Source: Bosea vaviloviae
GTDB taxonomy: Bacteria; Pseudomonadota; Alphaproteobacteria; Rhizobiales; Beijerinckiaceae
Direction: 5' to 3'
NCBI RefSeq assembly: GCF_001741865.1
Contig: NZ_CP017147.1
Coordinates: 4,827,001-4,891,000 of the forward strand
DNA: 64,000 nt
A program made the position numbers and the translations under genes. This document shows positions 1 through 7,685 of this stretch, piece by piece. Below the pieces are notes generated by a model. It was not told where the DNA came from and searched no databases. It saw only the letters and a program-made list of their open reading frames with translations. Numbering within the stretch: the first letter of the stretch is position 1; every line of letters begins with the position of its first letter.

Positions 1-136
1 ATTTTGCGTTTTGGGCCCTGGATGCGGCCCGATCGCGGCTTCGCGCTGGCGAAAAGCGGCAGCCGGCCGCCGGATAACGCCGAGCAAGATCGATCCATCT
101 CTTGACCGCGCGCGCCTGTGGCGACACATCGCTGGC

Positions 137-1549
137 ATGACAGTCAAACCCATACACATCATCGGCGGCGGCCTTGCCGGTTCCGAAGCCGCCTGGCAGA
201 TCGCGGAGGCCGGCGTGCCGGTCGTGCTGCACGAGATGCGGCCGGTGCGCGGCACCGAGGCGCACAAGACGGAAGGCCTGGCCGAGCTCGTCTGCTCCAA
301 CTCCTTCCGCTCCGACGATTCGCTCAGCAATGCGGTCGGGCAGCTCCATTGGGAGATGCGCCGGCTCGGCTCGGTGATCATTGCCAAGGGCGACGCGCAT
401 CAGGTGCCGGCCGGCGGCGCGCTCGCGGTCGACCGCGACGGCTTCTCGCAAGCCGTGACGGCCGCGCTCGAAGGCCATCCGCTGATCACGATCGACCGCG
501 CCGAGATCGCCGGCCTGCCGCCCGCCGATTGGGACAATGTCATCATCGCGACCGGCCCCCTCACCTCGCCGGCGCTGGCGCAAGGTATCCAGTCGCTCAC
601 CGGCGAGGATTCGCTCGCCTTCTTCGACGCCATCGCACCGATCGTGCATTTCGACTCCGTCGACATGGACCAGGCCTGGTTCCAGTCGCGCTACGACAAG
701 GTCGGCCCGGGCGGTACCGGCGCCGACTACATCAACTGCCCGCTCGACCGCGACCAGTACGAGGCCTTCATCGATGCGCTTTTGGCCGCCGAGAAGACCG
801 AGTTCAAGGAATGGGAGGGCACGCCCTATTTCGACGGCTGCCTGCCGATCGAGGTCATGGCCGAGCGCGGCCGCGAGACCTTGCGCTGGGGACCGATGAA
901 GCCGGTCGGGCTGACCAACAAGCACAACCCGACGGTCAAGGCTTATGCCGTGGTGCAACTGCGCCAGGACAATGCGCTGGGCACGCTGTTCAACATGACC
1001 GGCTTCCAGACCAAGCTGAAATATGGCGAGCAGGCCGCGATCTTCCGGATGATCCCGGGGCTGCAGAACGCCGAATTCGCCCGGCTCGGCGGCATCCACC
1101 GCAACACCTATCTGAACTCGCCAAAGCTGCTCGACGAGCGGCTGCGCCTGAAAGCCGATCCGCGCCTGCGCTTCGCCGGCCAGATCACCGGCTGCGAGGG
1201 CTATGTCGAGAGCGCCGCGATCGGCCTGCTGGCGGGCCGCATGGCCGCCGCCCAGCGGCTCGGCCGGGAACTCGCCCTGCCGCCCGCGACGACGGCCCTG
1301 GGCGCGCTGGTCAACCACATCACCGGCGGCCATATCGTCACCATCGACGAGGGCCCGCGCTCCTTCCAGCCGATGAACATCAATTTCGGCCTGTTCCCGC
1401 ATATCGAGGGCCAGGCGACGCATGGCCCCGACGGCAAGAAGCTGAAAGGCCCGGCCAAGAGCGTCGCGCGCAAGCACGCGCTGACGGCAAGGGCGAAGGC
1501 GGAGATGGAGGCCTGGGCGGGCGGGGTCGAGGTTCAGGCGGCGGAGTAG
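137..1549 (+). CDS. trmFO: TrmFO: methylenetetrahydrofolate--tRNA-(uracil-5-)-methyltransferase
   Basis: A 470-residue cytoplasmic flavoprotein expected to methylate U54 in the T-loop of tRNA, using 5,10-methylenetetrahydrofolate as carbon donor and FAD as reductant. The start at 137 puts the dinucleotide-binding glycine cluster [11 protein letters not shown] at residues 10-20, normal for the family. The frame is open further upstream to position 11, but those 42 residues are Arg-rich and not family-like. Characteristic stretches include CSNSFRSDD and, near the C-terminus, [21 protein letters not shown]. Length matches the family (about 440-475). It converges on the NDUFAF6-like gene, with a large palindrome between them. 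The family is typical of alphaproteobacteria and Firmicutes that lack the SAM-dependent TrmA route. Confidence 0.95.
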   Translation: MTVKPIHIIGGGLAGSEAAWQIAEAGVPVVLHEMRPVRGTEAHKTEGLAELVCSNSFRSDDSLSNAVGQLHWEMRRLGSVIIAKGDAHQVPAGGALAVDRDGFSQAVTAALEGHPLITIDRAEIAGLPPADWDNVIIATGPLTSPALAQGIQSLTGEDSLAFFDAIAPIVHFDSVDMDQAWFQSRYDKVGPGGTGADYINCPLDRDQYEAFIDALLAAEKTEFKEWEGTPYFDGCLPIEVMAERGRETLRWGPMKPVGLTNKHNPTVKAYAVVQLRQDNALGTLFNMTGFQTKLKYGEQAAIFRMIPGLQNAEFARLGGIHRNTYLNSPKLLDERLRLKADPRLRFAGQITGCEGYVESAAIGLLAGRMAAAQRLGRELALPPATTALGALVNHITGGHIVTIDEGPRSFQPMNINFGLFPHIEGQATHGPDGKKLKGPAKSVARKHALTARAKAEMEAWAGGVEVQAAE

Positions 1550-1568
1550 CGTCACTCACGAACCGCAT

Positions 1569-1715
1569 CGTCATTCCGGGGCTTCGCGTAGCGAAGAGCC
1601 CGGAACCCAGAACCGATGCGGGTTCAGGGACCAGCGTCGGACATCAAAGCCTAGACAAAGAAGCGCATCGGTTCTGGGTTCCGGGCTCAGGCCTTCGGCC
1701 TGCCCCGGAATGACG
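1569..1715. repeat. Large palindromic intergenic element with 52-nt arms
   Basis: The left arm is 1569-1620 and the right arm 1664-1715. The inner 25 nt of each arm are perfect inverted copies and the outer 12 also pair. Between these paired parts each arm carries its own short hairpin (GCTTCGC...GCGAAG in the left, GGCCTTCGGCC in the right), so a four-way, cruciform-like fold is possible. It lies between the convergent genes trmFO and the NDUFAF6-like gene and could end transcription from both sides; that role is inference. Confidence 0.85.
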
Positions 1716-1743
1716 GCGTTCTTGTCGGAAATGACAGCGACAG

Positions 1744-2724
1744 CTACCGCGCCGCTTTCGCCGCCCGCCAGATCGTCCATTGCCGCTGCCAGGCCGGCAG
1801 CGCGATGATCGTGCGATAGGGGTCGTAGCCGCTGCGCTCCATGCGCTTGAGATAGGGCTCGACCAGCGCAACGGGCAGGAAGGCGGGAGCGACCGCCGAA
1901 GGCACCGTCTCGCGCATCTCGCGCAGCTTCTTGAGATGCTTGCGCGCTATCTCGCGCAGCTCCTTCAGCGAATAGAGCACGCCGGGCCCGCCGCGCCCGC
2001 GCACGATATCGTCGCGGGTCACGCCGTTGCGGGCGAGGATATCGGCCGGGATGTAGACCTGCCCTGCCGCCGAATGCCAGGGAAAGGCCCGCATCAGCCC
2101 GCACAGCGCGTAGGCGACGCCGGCATGGCCGCAGGCCGCCGCGCCGCCCGGATCGGTGCCATTGGCCAGCACGATCGAGGCGAGCCGGATCAGGGCGCTC
2201 GAGGTCTCGCCGGCATAGCCTTCAAGATCGCGCAAGGACGGCATCGGATCGTCATAGAGATCGAAGATGCGCGCCTCGATCAGCCCCGTCAGCGGCGCGA
2301 TCGGCAAACGGTAGCGCGCGACCGCGTCGAGCAGCGCGGCCGCGACGGGGTGCGCCTGCCCCTCGCGCTTGCCGCCATAATCCTTGCCGCCAAGATCCTG
2401 GCCACCCTGATCATTGGCCTCGTTCTCCAGCAGGTCGCGCCACCATTGCATGCGCACCTCGCCCGGCAGCGGCTCGCTGACCAGCGCCCGCACGCGCGCG
2501 ATCTCATGGCTGAAGGCATAGAGGGCAAACAGCGCCGGCCGCTGCGCCTCGGGCGCATAGAGGGCCGCGATATAGCGATCGTGATCATGCTCGCGCACCA
2601 GCGCGGCGCAATACGCATAAGCCTCCGGCAAGGCCGGCACCACGGTCTTGGAACGATCGTCGGTCTGCGTCGTCTGCGGCATGGTTTCCGCCTTGGCCAG
2701 CTCTCGGGGGAAGGCCTCGCTCAA
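1744..2724 (-). CDS. Phytoene/squalene synthase-fold protein, NDUFAF6-like (putative complex I assembly factor)
   Basis: A 326-residue protein of the SQS/PSY fold. The first Asp-rich metal-binding motif of real prenyl synthases is missing: the matching helix reads FSHEIARVRALVSEPLPGEV followed by RMQWWRD, which is the NDUFAF6 pattern. The second motif region (DLYDDPMPSLRDLEGYAGET) also lacks the DxxxD arrangement. I therefore read it as a homologue of the mitochondrial complex I assembly factor rather than a terpenoid enzyme. It is the last gene of a co-oriented run yajC-secD-secF-NDUFAF3-like-this gene, 59 nt after its neighbour. A Gly/Asp/Lys-rich insertion (GGQDLGGKDYGGK) is encoded by an in-frame 15-nt repeat. 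A start at residue 15 is also possible. Confidence 0.8.
   Translation of the reverse strand: MSEAFPRELAKAETMPQTTQTDDRSKTVVPALPEAYAYCAALVREHDHDRYIAALYAPEAQRPALFALYAFSHEIARVRALVSEPLPGEVRMQWWRDLLENEANDQGGQDLGGKDYGGKREGQAHPVAAALLDAVARYRLPIAPLTGLIEARIFDLYDDPMPSLRDLEGYAGETSSALIRLASIVLANGTDPGGAAACGHAGVAYALCGLMRAFPWHSAAGQVYIPADILARNGVTRDDIVRGRGGPGVLYSLKELREIARKHLKKLREMRETVPSAVAPAFLPVALVEPYLKRMERSGYDPYRTIIALPAWQRQWTIWRAAKAAR
2369..2413. repeat. In-frame 15-nt tandem repeat, three imperfect units
   Basis: Units at 2369-2383, 2384-2398 and 2399-2413 (first unit TTGCCGCCATAATCC) encode a repeated five-residue Gly-Gly-Lys/Gln-Asp-X insertion in the NDUFAF6-like protein. The first two units differ at one base and the third is more diverged. 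Length change by slippage would keep the frame. Confidence 0.75.
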
Positions 2725-2783
2725 GCTTCAGTCTAGGCCCAGGTTGGGGTGCGTGGCTATGCGTTCGTCGTCATGGCAGGCGC

Positions 2784-3161
2784 TCAATCAACCGCGATCA
2801 GTGCCGCAGCCACCCGCCGGTCCTCGCCGACCAGCACATTATAGGTGCGCGCCGCCGCCCCCGTCGCCATGCCCTCGATGGTGATTCCAGCCTCGCGGAA
2901 CGGCTCGCGCAGGGATGCGGGGACGAAGGCGATGTCGTGCCCCGTGCCGATCAGCAGGAAATCGATGCTCTCGGCCTCGTCGAGAACCTGCTGCAGGCTC
3001 TCGCGCGTAATCTGGGCGAAAGCCGTCACCGGCCAGATCCGGATGCCCGCCGGCGTCGCCAGGATCGAGCCGCGATGGCTCATATCGGCGAAGCGGAAAC
3101 CGCCGGCCCCAAAAGCGTCGATCTGATGCCGGCCCGGAACGAAACCGTCGAAGCGAGCCAT
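2784..3161 (-). CDS. Mth938-like (DUF498) protein, NDUFAF3 homologue
   Basis: A 125-residue single-domain protein of the Mth938/DUF498 family, to which the human complex I assembly factor NDUFAF3 belongs. Family features seen are the N-terminal IDAFGAGGFRFAD strand pair, GSILATPAGIRIWPV, and the central FLLIGTGHDIAFVP followed by a helix and GIEGM-like strand (TIEGMATGAAARTYNVL). There is no signal peptide or membrane segment. It lies 85 nt after secF and 59 nt before the NDUFAF6-like gene on the same strand, so cotranscription with secDF is likely. A role in inner-membrane complex assembly is inferred from family and context; bacterial members are little characterised. Confidence 0.88.
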   Translation of the reverse strand: MARFDGFVPGRHQIDAFGAGGFRFADMSHRGSILATPAGIRIWPVTAFAQITRESLQQVLDEAESIDFLLIGTGHDIAFVPASLREPFREAGITIEGMATGAAARTYNVLVGEDRRVAAALIAVD

Positions 3162-3246
3162 GATCGATCCATTCCAATCCAGCGACAGCCCGCATGCTTC
3201 GAGGCGCCGCTACGCGGCTCCTCAGGGCGAGGGCTGAGGCGTGAAA

Positions 3247-4200
3247 TCAGGCCTTCGCCTTGGCCTTTGTCGCGGCGGGCGCCTTCTCCTCGGCGCTCTC
3301 GGGACGGCCGAAGCGCACATCCATGTAGAGCAGCACCGGCGTCGAGACGAACATCGCCGAATAGGTGCAGACCACGACGCCAAACAGCATGACGAGCGCG
3401 AAACCCTCGATCGCCGAGCCGCCGAAGAAGACCAGCGCCAGCAGCGACAGGAAGGTCGTCGTCGCGGTCATCGCCGTGCGCGAAAGCGTCGAATTCACGG
3501 AGAGGTCGAGCAATTCGTCGATCGGCATCGTCTTGTAGCGGCGCAGCAACTCGCGCGTGCGGTCGAACACCACCACCGTCTCGTTCAAGGAGTAGCCGAC
3601 AATGGTCAGGATCGCCGCGATCGAGGTCAGGTTGAACTCGAGCTGCGTGATCAGGAAGAAGCCGATCGTCAGGACGATGTCGTGCAGCGTGCCCAGGATC
3701 GCGCCGATGGCGAGCGGCATCTCGAAGCGGAACCAGAGATAGATCAGCACGCCGATGATCGCGAGCACGACGCCAAGCGTGCCGGCCTGAACCAGCTCGC
3801 CGGAGACGCGCGGGCCGACAGTCTCGACACGGCGGAAATCATAGTTCGCGGAGAAGGCCTCGCGCGCCTTGACGACGACCGCCTGCTGGGCCGCCTCGCC
3901 GCCCGCCTGCAAGGCAAAGCGCATCGAGATGTCGCCAGCAGTGCCGAATTCCTGCACCTCGGCCTCGCCGAAGCCCAGGCCATGGGCGGTCGAACGCACC
4001 TGCGCGATCTCGGCCTTGCCATCCTTGGCCTGCATCTCGATCAGCGTGCCGCCCTTGAAGTCGATGCCGTAATTCAGGCCGACCGTCAGGAACAGGATGA
4101 TCACCAGCATGGAATAGGCGGCCGAGAGCGGGTAGCTGAAGCGCCGGAAACGGACGAATTTGAAGCGGGTATTATCGGGGACGATGCGAAGCAGACGCAT
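3247..4200 (-). CDS. secF: Protein translocase subunit SecF
   Basis: A 317-residue inner-membrane protein with six expected membrane segments, partner of SecD, which uses the proton motive force to help pull secreted proteins out of the SecYEG channel. The N-terminus has the family pattern (TRFKFVRFRR, then a first membrane helix and GLNYGIDFKGGTLIEM). A large periplasmic loop follows, then the hydrophobic C-terminal half with GYSLNETVVVFDR and STLSRTAMTATTTFLSLLAL. The Lys/Ala-rich tail is cytoplasmic. The gene lies 29 nt after secD, consistent with one transcript. Confidence 0.97.
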   Translation of the reverse strand: MRLLRIVPDNTRFKFVRFRRFSYPLSAAYSMLVIILFLTVGLNYGIDFKGGTLIEMQAKDGKAEIAQVRSTAHGLGFGEAEVQEFGTAGDISMRFALQAGGEAAQQAVVVKAREAFSANYDFRRVETVGPRVSGELVQAGTLGVVLAIIGVLIYLWFRFEMPLAIGAILGTLHDIVLTIGFFLITQLEFNLTSIAAILTIVGYSLNETVVVFDRTRELLRRYKTMPIDELLDLSVNSTLSRTAMTATTTFLSLLALVFFGGSAIEGFALVMLFGVVVCTYSAMFVSTPVLLYMDVRFGRPESAEEKAPAATKAKAKA

Positions 4201-4229
4201 GCGCTATCTCCTGAAAAGGGTTGGCAGCG

Positions 4230-5840
4230 TCAGAACGGCAGATGCTTGGGACGGGCCCAGCGATACCACAGCGCGATCAGCATCCGCGTCAGCGTCACGG
4301 CCGTGATCACGGTCGTCAGGATGCCGAGGATGAAGACGACCGCAAAGCCGCGCACCGGGCCGGAGCCGAGCGAGAACAGCGCCACGGCCGCGATCAGCAT
4401 GGTGACGTTGGAGTCGATGATGGTCGCAAAGGCACGCTGGAAGCCGGCCTCCAGGGCCGAGACCAGCGGGCGGCCCTGATGCTCCTCCTCGCGCATGCGC
4501 TCATAGATCAGCACGTTGGAATCGACCGCTGTGCCGATGGTGAGCACGATGCCGGCAATGCCCGGCAGCGTCATGGTCGCGCCCAGCACCGACATCAGCC
4601 CGAAGATCAGGCAGACATGGACGAGCAGCGCGATTGAGGCGATCAGCCCGAACACGCCATAGGTCGCGAGCATGTAGAGGATCACCAGCGCGGTCGCGAT
4701 CAATGTCGCGAGCTTGCCGGCATGGATCGAATCGGCGCCCAGCCCAGGGCCGACGGTGCGCTCCTCGACGATCGTCATCTTCGCCGGCAAGGCGCCGGCG
4801 CGCAGCAGGATGGCGAGATTATTGACGCTCTCGACGGTGAAGTTGCCGGAGATCTGGCCGGAGCCGCCGGTGATCGGCGACTGCACCACCGGCGACGAGA
4901 TCACCTCGTCATCGAGCACGATGGCGAGCGCGCGTCCCAGATTTTCGGTCGTCGCCTGGCCGAAGCGCTGCGCGCCGCGGATGTTGAAGCGGAAATTGAC
5001 GATGGGCTGGCTGGTGCGGGAATCGAAGGCCGGCTGCGCGTCGATCAGATCGCCGCCCTCGACGATGACCTGCCGGCTGACCGGGATCCGCTGGCCGCCG
5101 CTATCCTTCGAGGGCAGCATGTCGACATCGGTCGCGCCCGGCTCCGCCACGAAGCGGAACTGCAGTTTTGCCGTCTGGCCCAGGATGGTCTTGAGGTGCT
5201 GCGGGTCCTGCAGCCCCGGAACCTGGACGAGAATCCGGTCGATGCCCTGGAGCTGGATGCTGGGCTCGACCGTACCGTCGGGGTCGATACGGCGGCGGAT
5301 GACCTCGATCGCCTGCCCCGCGGCGCGGCGGACGCGCTCATTGATACCGGCCTCCGTCACCGAGAGCTGAACCAAGCCGTCGGGCTGCTCCGTCACCTCG
5401 AGCGTGCTGTTGCTCGATGGCCCGAAGGCGCCCAGCGTACCGACCGGCTGGGCGAGCTCGCGCAGCTTGGGCAGGAGCTTGGCGCGGTCGGCGGCCTCGG
5501 GAACACGCACCTGCACGCCGCGCGCGATCGAGCCGATGCCGCCCTGGAAGCTGATGCGCTCCTCGCGCAGGATACGGCGCAGATCGTCGCGCAGCTGCGT
5601 CACCTGGCTGCGGAGCAGGTCGCTCCGGTCGATCTCCAGCAGCACATGCGAGCCTCCCTGCAGGTCGAGCCCGAGCACGACCGCGTGGATCGGCAGCAGG
5701 ATGCGCGGAATCCAGGACGGCGCGCCGTTCTTGATCGCGTCTCGCGTCTGCTGGGAAAACAGGTTCGGCAGCGCAAGACCGCAACCGAAGAACAGCACGA
5801 GAAGGACGACGATGACCTTGCGGGCCTGGAAACGAAGCAT
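4230..5840 (-). CDS. secD: Protein translocase subunit SecD
   Basis: A 536-residue inner-membrane protein of the RND-related SecDF pair. An N-terminal helix (KVIVVLLVLFFGCGLALP) is followed by the periplasmic P1 domain containing GLDLQGGSHVLLEID and the signature region RIDPDGTVEPSIQLQG. The C-terminal five-helix part contains GIVLTIGTAVDSNVLIYERM with the conserved Asp and Arg used in proton coupling. Length is within the alphaproteobacterial range. It sits 55 nt after yajC and 29 nt before secF. Confidence 0.97.
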   Translation of the reverse strand: MLRFQARKVIVVLLVLFFGCGLALPNLFSQQTRDAIKNGAPSWIPRILLPIHAVVLGLDLQGGSHVLLEIDRSDLLRSQVTQLRDDLRRILREERISFQGGIGSIARGVQVRVPEAADRAKLLPKLRELAQPVGTLGAFGPSSNSTLEVTEQPDGLVQLSVTEAGINERVRRAAGQAIEVIRRRIDPDGTVEPSIQLQGIDRILVQVPGLQDPQHLKTILGQTAKLQFRFVAEPGATDVDMLPSKDSGGQRIPVSRQVIVEGGDLIDAQPAFDSRTSQPIVNFRFNIRGAQRFGQATTENLGRALAIVLDDEVISSPVVQSPITGGSGQISGNFTVESVNNLAILLRAGALPAKMTIVEERTVGPGLGADSIHAGKLATLIATALVILYMLATYGVFGLIASIALLVHVCLIFGLMSVLGATMTLPGIAGIVLTIGTAVDSNVLIYERMREEEHQGRPLVSALEAGFQRAFATIIDSNVTMLIAAVALFSLGSGPVRGFAVVFILGILTTVITAVTLTRMLIALWYRWARPKHLPF

Positions 5841-5895
5841 CTGCTTGAACAGCCTTGTTGTCGCGCGCCGGCTCGCTTTGGAGCCGGAGCGTCGT

Positions 5896-6219
5896 TCAGC
5901 TCTTGACCGGCTCGCCCTTGGCGCGAACTTCCTGGATCATGCCCTTGACCAGCCGGACGCGCACGCCCTCGGCGATCTCGGCCTCGATCTCGCCATCGTC
6001 GATGACCTTCGACACCTTGGCGACGATGCCGCCCGAGGTGACCACCGTATCGCCGCGGCGGACGTTCTTGATCATCTCCTGATGCGTCTTCACCCGCTTC
6101 TGCTGCGGGCGGATGATCAGGAACCACATGATGACGAAGATCAGAACGAACGGCACCAGCGACATCAGCACGTCGGAGGAACCGCCGCCGAGGCCTTGAG
6201 CGAAAGCAGGGGTGATCAC
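5896..6219 (-). CDS. yajC: Preprotein translocase subunit YajC
   Basis: A 107-residue protein with one N-terminal membrane segment (VPFVLIFVIMWFLIIRPQQKR) and the diagnostic RPQQKR just after it, followed by GDTVVTSGGIVAKVSKV. It is the small accessory subunit of the SecDF complex. First gene of the run yajC-secD-secF-NDUFAF3-like-NDUFAF6-like. The 275 nt upstream separate it from the divergent DUF815 ATPase and should contain both promoters. Confidence 0.96.
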   Translation of the reverse strand: MITPAFAQGLGGGSSDVLMSLVPFVLIFVIMWFLIIRPQQKRVKTHQEMIKNVRRGDTVVTSGGIVAKVSKVIDDGEIEAEIAEGVRVRLVKGMIQEVRAKGEPVKS

Positions 6220-6494
6220 GAATAGGCTCCTTCATCGCAGCGGCGCAAAAGGCCACCGGCCGCGGGGCGCGGCAAAAGCATCGTCAGGCTTGTCAAAATC
6301 GCGCGGACTATAGCCACGGACGCCGGTAAATCAATCTGAGAGCGGCCGGTCACCCAGCCGCGTCCACCACCTATGGGCTTGCCATCATTCGCGCAATGGC
6401 CTTGCGCTTTGCATCGAGGTGCAGTTTACCGGATTGTTGAACCGTACCGCCGGGTACGGCTGCTGCGGCTCACCTGTTTCAAGGCGCTTTCCAG

Positions 6495-7373
6495 ATGACC
6501 GACACCGCTACCGACCAGACGCTTGCGACGCTCCTGCGCATCGCCTCCGCCCTGGAGCGCATCGCTCCCCCTGCCCGCAAACCGGCTGATCTGACAGCGG
6601 CCGACGCTTTCGTCTGGCATCCGGCCGGGGCGGACCTTGCCCCCGTCGCCAGGGTCAACCGGGTGGCGCTCTCGCTGCTGCGCGGCGTCGACCGCGTCCG
6701 CGACACCTTGGCCGAGAACACCGAGCGCTTCGCGCGCGGCCTGCCCGCCAACAACGTCCTGCTCTGGGGGGCGCGCGGCATGGGCAAGTCCTCCCTGGTC
6801 AAATCGGTCCATGCCGACACCAACACGCGGCTCAAGGACAAGGCGCTGCCGCTGAAGCTGATCGAGATCCATCGCGAGGACATCGAGAGCCTGCCCGTGC
6901 TGATGGCCCTGCTCCGCGCGGATCCGCACCGCGCCATCGTGTTCTGCGACGATCTCTCCTTCGACGGCGACGACACCTCGTACAAATCGCTGAAGGCGGC
7001 GCTCGACGGCGGCGTCGAGGGGCGACCCGAGAACGTCGTGTTCTACGCCACCTCGAATCGCCGGCATCTGATGCCCCGCGACATGATGGACAATGAGCGC
7101 TCGACCGCGATCAACCCCGGCGAGGCGATCGAGGAGAAGGTCTCGCTGTCGGACCGATTCGGCCTCTGGCTCGGCTTCCACAAATGCAGCCAGGACGAAT
7201 ATCTGGCGATGATCGACGGCTATGTCGGCCATTTCGGCCTGCAGGTCGCGCCCGAGGATCTGCGTCGCGAGGCGCTGGAATGGGCGACGACACGCGGCTC
7301 CCGCTCCGGCCGCACCGCCTGGCAATACATCCAGGATCTGGCCGGGCGACTGGGGAAGCGGCTGGAGGAGTAG
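6495..7373 (+). CDS. DUF815 family AAA-type ATP-binding protein
   Basis: A 292-residue cytoplasmic P-loop protein. The Walker A motif is GARGMGKSS at about residues 97-105 and a Walker B-like strand IVFCDDLSF lies near residue 155. The family signature YATSNRRHLMPRD is present near residue 190, as is EKVSLSDRFGLWLGF. Members are found next to secDF or pcm in many alphaproteobacteria, as here, but the biological substrate is not known to me. It is transcribed divergently from yajC and converges on nlpD, with a stretch of repeats and a hairpin between. Confidence 0.92.
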   Translation: MTDTATDQTLATLLRIASALERIAPPARKPADLTAADAFVWHPAGADLAPVARVNRVALSLLRGVDRVRDTLAENTERFARGLPANNVLLWGARGMGKSSLVKSVHADTNTRLKDKALPLKLIEIHREDIESLPVLMALLRADPHRAIVFCDDLSFDGDDTSYKSLKAALDGGVEGRPENVVFYATSNRRHLMPRDMMDNERSTAINPGEAIEEKVSLSDRFGLWLGFHKCSQDEYLAMIDGYVGHFGLQVAPEDLRREALEWATTRGSRSGRTAWQYIQDLAGRLGKRLEE

Positions 7374-7384
7374 CCGTTTTCCTG

Positions 7385-7457
7385 CTCCCCCATCAAAGTC
7401 GGCTGTTGCCGACTTTGACACTTGGGGTTGCCCATCTCGGGCAAGCCCGAGATGGGG
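7385..7457. repeat. Double-hairpin intergenic repeat, copy 1
   Basis: Two adjacent hairpins: one on AAAGTCGGC/GCCGACTTT and one on CCCATCTCGGGC/GCCCGAGATGGG. A near-identical copy in inverted orientation occurs at 35609-35679. Both copies are next to a second repeat type containing CCTTCTCCCC and CCCTCATCCG words, so the pair travels as a composite. Confidence 0.85.
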
Positions 7458-7526
7458 CGGGAAAAGGAGCCGGGTCGGATGAGGGAAGAGCCTCAATCTG
7501 AAATATGAAAGGGCCGCTTAGGCGAC

Positions 7527-7592
7527 CCTTCCCTCATCCGTCTCACTGCGTTCGACACCTTCTCCCCCAAGGGGAGAAGGGAAAAGAGAATA
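7527..7592. repeat. Intergenic repeat with CCTTCTCCCC/GGGGAGAAGG hairpin
   Basis: Contains CGACCCTTCCCTCATCCGTC, also present at 35558-35585, then a CTTCTCCCC-aa-GGGGAGAAG hairpin. It is part of the composite repeat stretch that fills 7374-7604. I see no gene in this stretch. Confidence 0.7.
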
Positions 7593-7604
7593 GACAAAGC
7601 AATA

Positions 7605-7634
7605 GCGGGGCGGCCTTTCCTGGGACCGCCCCGC
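7605..7634 (-). terminator. Hairpin downstream of nlpD
   Basis: Perfect 9-bp stem GCGGGGCGG (7605-7613) and CCGCCCCGC (7626-7634) with a 12-nt loop, about 50 nt past the nlpD stop. The T-rich tail is weak on either strand, so it may act as a bidirectional terminator or 3'-end stabiliser. Confidence 0.55.
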
Positions 7635-7685
7635 CTTGTTCCGATCGGTGGGGTCTCGCGGGTACCGATCGAATTCCGGGATCGT

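Noticed and set aside
13..136. N-terminal extension of TrmFO
   Set aside because: The 42 extra residues are Arg-rich and precede the canonical start; not family-like.
6426..7496. Open frame of 356 codons opposite the DUF815 ATPase
   Set aside because: It mirrors the ATPase gene and both flanks, including repeats; its composition is typical of an antisense shadow.
7374..7604. CRISPR-like regular repeats
   Set aside because: The repeated words are nested hairpins of two different types without equal spacing or spacers.
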